Shown here: one piece after another, positions 17,694 to 23,110 of the stretch | How positions within the stretch are numbered: position 1 is the stretch's first letter | How the letters are laid out: each line of letters begins with the position of its first letter | Notes under the pieces: model-generated | The model's database searches: none | What the model was told of the DNA's origin: nothing | Seen by the model: only the letters and a program-made list of their open reading frames with translations | From: JBDTMC01 sp039934475 | GTDB lineage: Bacteria; Acidobacteriota; Terriglobia; Bryobacterales; Bryobacteraceae | Assembly (NCBI GenBank): GCA_039934475.1 | Contig: JBDTMC010000068.1 | Location: 1 to 23,110, forward strand | Reading direction: 5' to 3' | Length of the DNA: 23,110 nt | Made by a program: the position numbers and the translations under genes

Positions 17694-17784
17694 TTCCCGC
17701 AAACGGACAGGCCGGTTTGTGTTGGCCGTGCGCTTGCAGTGAGTTACCAGGGACCTCGGCGTGCGAATTACAATGGGCAGCAGT

Positions 17785-18477
17785 ATGATCACCCTCCGCA
17801 ACATTGAGAAGTACTACGAGCATGGTCCGACGAAGACGTTCGTGCTGCGTCGCGTGAACATCGAGATCAAGGAGGGCGAGTTCGTCTCCATCATGGGGCC
17901 TTCGGGCGCCGGCAAGAGCACGCTGCTCCACCTGATGGGCATGCACGACAGCAACTGGACAGGCGAATACTTGTTCCTGGACCAGCCAGTGCATCGGCTG
18001 AGCAAGAAGGACCGGGCGGAGATCTACAAGAAGTACATCGGTTTCGTCTTCCAGAGCTACCACCTGCTGGACGATTTGACGGTTTATGAGAATCTCGACA
18101 TTCCGCTGTCTTACCGCAACGTGAAGAAGAACGAGCGGGAGAGCATTGTGTGCGATATTCTCGACCGGTTCAATATTGTCGGGAAGAAGGATTTGTACCC
18201 GAACCAGCTTTCGGGGGGACAGCAACAGTTGGTGGCGGTGGCTCGGGCGATGGTGGCGAATCCGAAGGTGATTCTGGCGGATGAGCCGACGGGGAACCTG
18301 CACTCGAATCAGGGCAAAGAGATCATGGAAATGTTCCACAAGTTAAACACTGGCGGGACGACGATCATTCAGGTGACGCATTCGGAGCGGAACGCGGAGT
18401 TTGGGAGCCGGACCATCCAGATCGAGGATGGGTGGATCACGAGCGATACGAAGAAGGCGACGACTAGTGCGAGCTAG
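17785..18477 (+). CDS. ABC transporter ATP-binding protein, LolD/MacB type
   Basis: 230 residues from the ATG at 17785, the standard length for the LolD/MacB/FtsE class. Walker A GPSGAGKST (38-46), Q-loop Gln90 in FVFQSYHLLDDLTVYEN, a perfect LSGGQ (142-146), Walker B ILADEPTGNL (163-172) and switch His199 are present. The ADEPTGNLHS phrase is typical for ATPases that partner with MacB-like or FtsX-like permeases in efflux or lipoprotein release. Earlier in-frame starts (GTG 17761, ATG 17773) would add up to eight residues outside the domain; none of the starts has a good ribosome site. No FtsX/MacB permease lies next to it. The upstream membrane protein has a different topology and its own ATPase, so this subunit probably works with a permease encoded elsewhere. 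Confidence 0.9.
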   Translation: MITLRNIEKYYEHGPTKTFVLRRVNIEIKEGEFVSIMGPSGAGKSTLLHLMGMHDSNWTGEYLFLDQPVHRLSKKDRAEIYKKYIGFVFQSYHLLDDLTVYENLDIPLSYRNVKKNERESIVCDILDRFNIVGKKDLYPNQLSGGQQQLVAVARAMVANPKVILADEPTGNLHSNQGKEIMEMFHKLNTGGTTIIQVTHSERNAEFGSRTIQIEDGWITSDTKKATTSAS

Positions 18478-18840
18478 AGTCTCAACAAAAAATCGTGTTG
18501 AAGTGTTGAAAGATTTTGGGGCGGCACTTAGATAAGTGGCGTGTTATAAACTAGTTGTCTAGTATTTCGAATTTTCTCGAATTGTTGAAAGTGTTGAAAG
18601 ATCTTTGGCGTCGGGAAGCGGCTCACAGCGGGAGTGTTTGCCTTTATAAGATGTCAAAGAACCGCTTGCTGTGACCGCCGACGTATCGATGAGGGCGGAG
18701 GAGCGACTTTACTACAGTGAAACGGGCGGAGGTGTGCCCCGCCGAGGGTATTTGATCATGGCGAGTGGTGAAAACGTTCGGTGGCTTTTGATAAGTGATT
18801 GAGGGCGTGGGGGAAACAGTTCCGGAAGTTGGGGCAACGG
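18478..18840. other. 363-bp gene-free stretch with direct and inverted repeats
   Basis: No gene-like reading frame is seen. It is visibly richer in A and T than its surroundings in the first 170 bp. It contains an imperfect direct repeat at 18496-18519 and 18584-18608, each a pair of GTTGAA motifs followed by AGAT and TTTGG. It also holds the inverted repeats CACTTA/TAAGTG (18525-18538) and ACTAG/CTAGT (18550-18563), and TCGAATT twice (18568 and 18578). A longer imperfect stem pairs GCGGCTCACAGC (18619-18630) with GCTGTGACCGC (18670-18680). A TCAACA/TGTTGA hairpin (18482-18501) just after the ABC gene has no T-run, so it is not a standard terminator. Confidence 0.5.
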
Positions 18841-20577
18841 CTAGTTCGGAGGAGGCTCCTGAGACGGCGCGGCTGAATCCGGCGAGGGATTTGCCTGCTC
18901 GCTGAGGAGGCGCCGGGCCTCAATCAACTCAGCCGTGCGGGTTTCGAGGTCGTGGGCTGTGGTGTCGAGGGCTTCCGTCCGTTCGCGGAGGAGGCGCCGT
19001 TCCTCAATCAATTCAGCAGTTCGGGAGATGAGATCCGCTCCGGCGGCGTCAAAAGCCTCACCCCGTTCGACGAGGAGCCGGCGGCACTCGATTAACTCCG
19101 ACCTTCGGGATTGGAGACCGGTAGCTAATGCTTCGAGTGCCTCCGTGCGGTCGGCGAGCAAGCGCCGGGCAGTGACGAGGTCTGCGGTTCGGGATTGGAG
19201 ATCCTGGGCTGACCGGTTGAGCGCCTCAGTGCGGTCGGCGAGCAAGCGCCGGACGGCGACCAGGTCGGCGGTGCGGGATTGGAGATCCTGGGCTGACCGG
19301 TTGAGCGCTTCAGAGCGCTCGGCGAGCAAGCGCCGGACGGCGACGAGATCTGCGGTTCGAGATTGGAGATCCTGGGCTGACCGGTTGAGTGCTTCCGTGC
19401 GTTCGGCGAGCAGACGCCGGACGGCGACCAGTTCGGCGGTTCGGGATTGGAGATCACCGGCGGCGCGATTCAGGGCGTCGGTCCGTTGGCCGAGGAGACC
19501 GCGCAAGGCAATCAATTCAGCGGTGCAGGATTTGCGATCCTGGGTGGTGGCTTCGAGCACCGCCGTTCGTTCGTCGAGCAGTGCGGACAGCTCTTCGAGT
19601 GTGGTCGTCCGCGAGAGCAGATCCTGACGGAGATGATCGAGAACGGCATCATGGGAGGGCTTCATGAGCGTAGGCCATGAACTCTCCTCGCCGGCAGGTA
19701 GGATGGCGCACAATTCCTGATAGTCGTAGCCAAGGTCAGTGACGACCTGTTGCCCCAGGGAGGTGAGGTAGCCGCGTGCCCACACGGCCCACTCGGGTTT
19801 CTGGTTGAGGACCTCACGCCACCGCTCAGCCCGCTCCTTTACCGGGGCGCTTTCCCGATAGACAGTGCCCTGATCGCCGTAGGTCCAACGTTCTTGATTC
19901 GCGGGTGCGGTGCCGTATTCGATCATTGCGGGGTAAAAGGCAATGCCAAGGCTGTCACACAACTGCTGGACCGCCGACGCGGGCGACGCGACAAGTTCCT
20001 CATAGCGAGTGACGATAGCGCGATTTCCGGCATGCTGAATCCCGTTGAGGATGAGCTGGGGGGCGATCATGAGGTCGTTTCGGGAATAGCTGAGTTCGAC
20101 GGAAGGATTCGTGTTGCACCAGGTTTCGAGAATCGAGATGAGGACGGCGAGTGGATTGCGAATCAGGAAAACGAACCGCGCGCGAGGGAAGACACGAAGG
20201 AGCTCGAGAATGATCAAGAAGTAGCGGGGAGTCTTGTCGAGAAAAATGCTTTTCCCCGAGAGCTGGAGGGCGCGGCCATAGAGGTAGTTCAACATGCGAC
20301 GCAAGCCCTCACAGTAGGCCTCATCACCTTCCGGCAGTTGCTGCAGGAACTCTTTGGTGGCGTTCCGGGAGATGGACAGATCAAAACTCGGAGCGTATCC
20401 GTCTTCCCGCAGCGCAAGGAGCGGGTGCAAGGCAATCCAGGGTTCCGAGAGGGTGTGAATGTCCGGATGGGCCCCGAGAATTCGTTGCAACATCGTCGAG
20501 CCCGCTCGGGGCTGAGACACGACGAAAATCAGGTTTTCGCCTAGTGCGCTATCGGCAGGAGTCGAGTTTTCTTGCAT
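18841..20577 (-). CDS. Sulfotransferase with C-terminal 28-residue-repeat coiled coil
   Basis: 578 residues. Residues 14-290 form a PAPS-dependent sulfotransferase fold. The 5'-phosphosulfate loop is QPRAGSTMLQRILGAHP (22-38). DKTPRY (114-119) and the 3'-phosphate motif RFVFLIRNPLAVLISILE (134-151, with Arg140 and Ser148) follow. RYEELVASP (around 196-204) is typical of this class. Residues 319-562 are eight full and one partial copies of a 28-residue unit, consensus DLQSRTAELVAVRRLLAERT then EALNRSAQ. This is four heptads per unit, so a long, highly charged coiled coil is expected. The tail ends in a Pro/Ser/Gln-rich stretch. No signal peptide or membrane helix is seen. The acceptor is unknown; the divergent neighbour is a glycosyltransferase, so a glycan is plausible. 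The ATG at 20577 gives a sensible N-terminus, with only a weak ribosome site. Confidence 0.87.
   Translation of the reverse strand: MQENSTPADSALGENLIFVVSQPRAGSTMLQRILGAHPDIHTLSEPWIALHPLLALREDGYAPSFDLSISRNATKEFLQQLPEGDEAYCEGLRRMLNYLYGRALQLSGKSIFLDKTPRYFLIILELLRVFPRARFVFLIRNPLAVLISILETWCNTNPSVELSYSRNDLMIAPQLILNGIQHAGNRAIVTRYEELVASPASAVQQLCDSLGIAFYPAMIEYGTAPANQERWTYGDQGTVYRESAPVKERAERWREVLNQKPEWAVWARGYLTSLGQQVVTDLGYDYQELCAILPAGEESSWPTLMKPSHDAVLDHLRQDLLSRTTTLEELSALLDERTAVLEATTQDRKSCTAELIALRGLLGQRTDALNRAAGDLQSRTAELVAVRRLLAERTEALNRSAQDLQSRTADLVAVRRLLAERSEALNRSAQDLQSRTADLVAVRRLLADRTEALNRSAQDLQSRTADLVTARRLLADRTEALEALATGLQSRRSELIECRRLLVERGEAFDAAGADLISRTAELIEERRLLRERTEALDTTAHDLETRTAELIEARRLLSEQANPSPDSAAPSQEPPPN
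18892..19623 (-). repeat. 84-bp tandem repeat coding for the sulfotransferase coiled coil
   Basis: About 8.7 in-frame copies of an 84-bp unit. Copies 3 to 6 (about 19120-19455) are nearly identical at the base level, for instance sharing GGATTGGAGATCCTGGGCTG on the plus strand. The outer copies have diverged. This pattern fits recent expansion or gene conversion in the middle of the array. Confidence 0.9.
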
Positions 20578-20867
20578 CGAGTAGTGTTGACCTCACGCGC
20601 GTCGCACGCAATCCCGCAATTGCGAAACGTCCGCTGTGGATGGGCCGGAAGACGCAGGTAGCGCCCTGCAGGAGTGTTCAACTGGAGTGTTCGTCCGCCC
20701 ATGTGCACAACTCTAGTGTGCAACAATCTGCGGCAGAATATGGCGATGCCGGACTCTGATTGGACGCGAGGCTGGAATGCGGACGTGTGGAAGGCCGCTG
20801 TTACTTTGTTAACATTATGCTACCTAGGGTATACTGAGACTCGCGTCAAGGCAGGTTGCTTATTTCG
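20578..20867. other. Divergent intergenic region between the sulfotransferase and the glycosyltransferase
   Basis: 290 bp without a gene-like frame. It must hold promoters for both directions. It contains the direct repeat GGAGTGTTC at 20671-20679 and 20684-20692 (13-bp period) and TGTGCA twice near 20700-20724, possible regulator sites. A sigma-70-like promoter for the glycosyltransferase is listed separately. For the sulfotransferase I see no convincing promoter. Confidence 0.5.
20806..20835 (+). promoter_or_regulatory. Putative sigma-70-type promoter of the glycosyltransferase gene
   Basis: TTGTTA (20806-20811) and TATACT (20830-20835) are separated by 18 bp. The -10 box matches the consensus in five of six positions and the -35 box in four. 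Transcription would begin near 20842 and give a leader of about 25 nt before the ATG at 20868. Judged by eye only. Confidence 0.45.
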
Positions 20868-22826
20868 ATGTTGGTAAATAGATTTGCCGTAATCAAATTA
20901 TGGCCCCACTTGAAGACAGCGGAAGACGAATGCACTGCGCGGCTAAAGGTGGCTGCAGAGTCCATTGGCGTTGAGTGCATTGAGGTGGATTCATTTGCGC
21001 GCCTCTTATATCCGCCGCACACACAGCTAACGCAACAGGACGTCGATTTTGTTCTCAGCCTACATTACGAGACGCCGAAGCGATACGATATTTTTTCATT
21101 TGTGGCGCTATGGAATCCGCTGGAGTTTTTTTACGATTGGGGTTATCGACGCCACGCCAACCACTTAGTAACACACGATGATTTCATTAGTTGCGCATCC
21201 ACCGGCGCCGACAATCATGTAAAGAGGCTGATTGCGACCGATCCGATGCGGGAAGGACCATGTTTCCGGCTGTCCCACAGTCTCTCAAAGCCGGTCTACG
21301 AACCGACAATTGGAGACCAGAAGCTGTTTTACATAGGCATCAACTGGGAGCGGGTAACCAAAAAGCCGGCGCGGTTTCGAGATCTACTGCTCCTGCTCGA
21401 TAAAACTGGGCAGATACGAATCCACGGACCGAAGCAATTTCTGGGCGTGGACGTGTGGGAGGGATACCAGAGTTATGTGGGGCCTCTGCCTTTCGACGGT
21501 GTATCGGTAGTCCGGGAGATCCACCGGGCCGGTATTTCCCTGGTTCTGTCATCCATTGCGCACAAAGAATCGGAATTGATGTCGAGCCGACTTTTCGAGA
21601 GTCTGGCGGCGGGCGCGGTGATCATCTGCGATGAGAATCCATTTGCGCGGCGTTTCTTCGGAGACACACTTCTCTACATCGATTCGAGCCTGCCGGCCGG
21701 GGATGCTTATGCGCAGGTGATGGGGCACGTGGCTTGGATCAAAGCCAATCCGGGCGAAGCGCTGGACATGGCGAGGCGTTCGCAGGAGATTTTCCGTGAA
21801 GAATTCATGCTGGACAAGCAGTTGCAGGCCATTTACAGCGGGTTGCCGGCGAGGAAAGAAAAGCTAGAGAGCCTGTATAAGCCCGCCAGCCGGGATGCAA
21901 TCACACTGCTGTTTTTGATGCCCACCTTCGACCCGGGTGTACTGGAACGGCACATTGAAAGCTATTTGGCCCAGAAAAACGTGACGGTGCGGCCAGTTTT
22001 CGCGATGGACAGTCATGATTTCGAACTGTTCAGAGACAAGATTGAAGATTGCCTTAACCGGTTGGGCGTCCCCTACGAGGTATTGTGCCTCAAATTCGTG
22101 GATCGGTATCCGAACGGCACAATGAAGCAACGCCGCCGGTTGGGCGCGGTGATCAGCGAGGCGCTGGAACAGATGGAAGGGCTAGCGTATCTGTGCATCG
22201 CCGCGCCGAACGAGCAGTTATTTTCGGACCATTTGTGTTCCCTCTTGCGTGTTCTGGAGGATAACGAGAGCGCGGTGGCTGCGACGTCTTACCTGCTTTA
22301 CCGCCACCAATCCGACGGCACCCAGTTCGCCGATCAGAACGACGACGCTGACTTTTACCGATGGTCCAGCAATCGTCCAATCGGCTTCGGGCGATGCCTT
22401 TTACGCGCGAGCGCCTTCAGGCCAGACCTGGGAGTTGCACTCCCCTACGTTGACTCCCTGTTGTTGCCCCTGCTGGTGGGGGCAGGCAGGGTAGTCAGAT
22501 CCAAGCGATGCACACTGATCCTGGACATTCAAGACAAGTTCAATATCGAGCGTAGCAATGTCACCGCAGTTGATCGCGAGAGGGATGTGTTGGCCGACTA
22601 TTTGCCCGAAGTATTTGGCCATTCACCCTCGGAGCGAGGAGTGAGCGTTAAACAGAATGGGCAGCCTGTACATCTGGCACCGGCCTCTCTGTCGCTTCAG
22701 GGCATGGATTCGGCGAGTAGAGAGCGGCTGGTTGTGGAGTTGGCGCATAGTGTGCCGGTGCCGTCATCTCTCAAGAAATTTGGCTTTGGACTTTATCGAG
22801 TGTGGCTTAAGAGCCGAGCCCGCTGA
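20868..22826 (+). CDS. Two-domain glycosyltransferase-like protein
   Basis: 652 residues from the ATG at 20868; an in-frame TTG at 20856 with AAGG 7 nt upstream is an alternative start. The N-terminal half (about 1-330) ends in KESELMSSRLFESLAAGAVI and a following CDENPFARRFFGD, which resembles the nucleotide-sugar region of GT-B glycosyltransferases (the Glyco_trans_1_2 type). The second half (about 344-600) begins with TLLFLMPTFDPGVLERHIES and has the order of a GT-A (GT2-like) domain. Where GT2 enzymes carry D-x-D, this one reads APNEQLFSDHL, so the metal-binding motif is altered and the domain may be inactive or divergent. No signal peptide or transmembrane helix is seen. The divergent neighbour is a sulfotransferase. 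Base composition in the first 400 bp looks more AT-rich than the rest of the window. The exact product is unknown. Confidence 0.75.
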   Translation: MLVNRFAVIKLWPHLKTAEDECTARLKVAAESIGVECIEVDSFARLLYPPHTQLTQQDVDFVLSLHYETPKRYDIFSFVALWNPLEFFYDWGYRRHANHLVTHDDFISCASTGADNHVKRLIATDPMREGPCFRLSHSLSKPVYEPTIGDQKLFYIGINWERVTKKPARFRDLLLLLDKTGQIRIHGPKQFLGVDVWEGYQSYVGPLPFDGVSVVREIHRAGISLVLSSIAHKESELMSSRLFESLAAGAVIICDENPFARRFFGDTLLYIDSSLPAGDAYAQVMGHVAWIKANPGEALDMARRSQEIFREEFMLDKQLQAIYSGLPARKEKLESLYKPASRDAITLLFLMPTFDPGVLERHIESYLAQKNVTVRPVFAMDSHDFELFRDKIEDCLNRLGVPYEVLCLKFVDRYPNGTMKQRRRLGAVISEALEQMEGLAYLCIAAPNEQLFSDHLCSLLRVLEDNESAVAATSYLLYRHQSDGTQFADQNDDADFYRWSSNRPIGFGRCLLRASAFRPDLGVALPYVDSLLLPLLVGAGRVVRSKRCTLILDIQDKFNIERSNVTAVDRERDVLADYLPEVFGHSPSERGVSVKQNGQPVHLAPASLSLQGMDSASRERLVVELAHSVPVPSSLKKFGFGLYRVWLKSRAR

Positions 22827-23110
22827 GACCGCTATTTGAGTCTGCAGCGTAGATTGGCGGGGAGTTCTTGGCCCAATTCCACGAAGACAGTGTCCTTCAG
22901 ATGGTGCCGAAGGTACTGAACTTTTTGAGAAAGTTTGGCCCGGGTAATTAGGAAGTACTAAGGGACATTACCCGCCGGTTGCAACCCGGATCCGAGAGTA
23001 ATGGGGATCGCCTCCAAAGTTCTAACCGACAGAAAGCCTAGGCCGTCCCTTACGTCTAGCAGCCCGTGGTGCAACGCCGTGTGCCGGAAAAATTGGTACA
23101 GGCACGAATT
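22827..23110. other. Gene-poor window end with inverted repeats and a possible broken reading frame
   Basis: No clear gene. CGGGTAAT (22941-22948) and ATTACCCG (22967-22974) form a perfect 8-bp inverted repeat with an 18-nt loop. Right after it is the 10-bp palindrome GGTTGCAACC (22977-22986). On the minus strand one frame is open from the window edge to a TAG at 22958-22960 and again, in the same frame, to a TAG at about 22833. The translated text (for example FFRHTALHHGLLDVRDGLGF) faintly resembles the C-terminus of GT2 glycosyltransferases. It may be a decayed gene, or chance. Confidence 0.3.

Noticed and set aside
18482..18501. Hairpin TCAACA/TGTTGA just after the LolD-type gene as a terminator
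   Set aside because: The stem is only 6 bp and AT-rich, and no T-run follows.
18892..19623. Regular repeats that could suggest a CRISPR array
   Set aside because: The units are contiguous 84-bp coding repeats with no unique spacers, in frame with a coiled-coil protein.
19750..20544. A 264-codon open frame on the plus strand opposite the sulfotransferase
   Set aside because: The sulfotransferase on the other strand carries both PAPS-binding motifs; this frame shows no domain.
22977..22986. Palindrome GGTTGCAACC as an operator or attachment site
   Set aside because: A single 10-bp palindrome away from any sure gene start is not enough; it is only described with the region.

Overview
The window looks like high-GC chromosomal DNA of an Acidobacteriota soil bacterium, most likely the Solibacter/Bryobacter group. 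This is inferred from gene types, not from a marker gene. The pointers are a PSCyt1-DUF1549-DUF1553 / DUF1501 pair, a secreted VWA protein of the kind typical of Acidobacteria, an ankyrin protein with a characteristic acidobacterial N-terminal segment, and many hybrid histidine kinases. No rRNA, tRNA, CRISPR array, insertion sequence or phage gene was recognised.

Layout. Bases 1-3360 (minus) carry a cytochrome-type PSCyt1/DUF1549/DUF1553 protein followed 4 nt later by the start of a DUF1501 protein that leaves the window. The first gene has a frameshift close to its end. Bases 3481-10439 (minus) hold a tight four-gene cluster in transcription order: secreted VWA protein, four-PAS hybrid histidine kinase, biotin-dependent acyl-CoA carboxyltransferase, membrane-anchored hybrid histidine kinase. 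The last three overlap by 20 and 4 nt. Bases 10429-12300 (plus) encode SelB, the selenocysteine-specific elongation factor. Its start overlaps the start of the VWA gene and its end overlaps a convergent ankyrin-repeat gene (12263-13813, minus).

Bases 13985-15880 (minus) hold glycogen synthase glgA followed by thioredoxin trxA and a good rho-independent terminator. Bases 15952-17693 (plus) encode an ABC ATPase with an overlapping multi-pass membrane protein. Bases 17785-18477 (plus) encode a LolD/MacB-type ABC ATPase without a partner permease. A 363-bp gene-free stretch with direct and inverted repeats follows. Then come a sulfotransferase with a long 28-residue-repeat coiled-coil tail (18841-20577, minus) and a divergent two-domain glycosyltransferase (20868-22826, plus), which together suggest modification of a surface glycan. 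The last 284 bp hold no convincing gene, only inverted repeats and a possible gene remnant.

The strongest items for a second look are the sulfotransferase/repeat fusion next to an unusual glycosyltransferase, the kinase-carboxylase-kinase cluster, the overlapping divergent starts of selB and the VWA gene, and the frameshift in the PSCyt1 gene. I did not find a clear, previously undescribed defence or mobile system.
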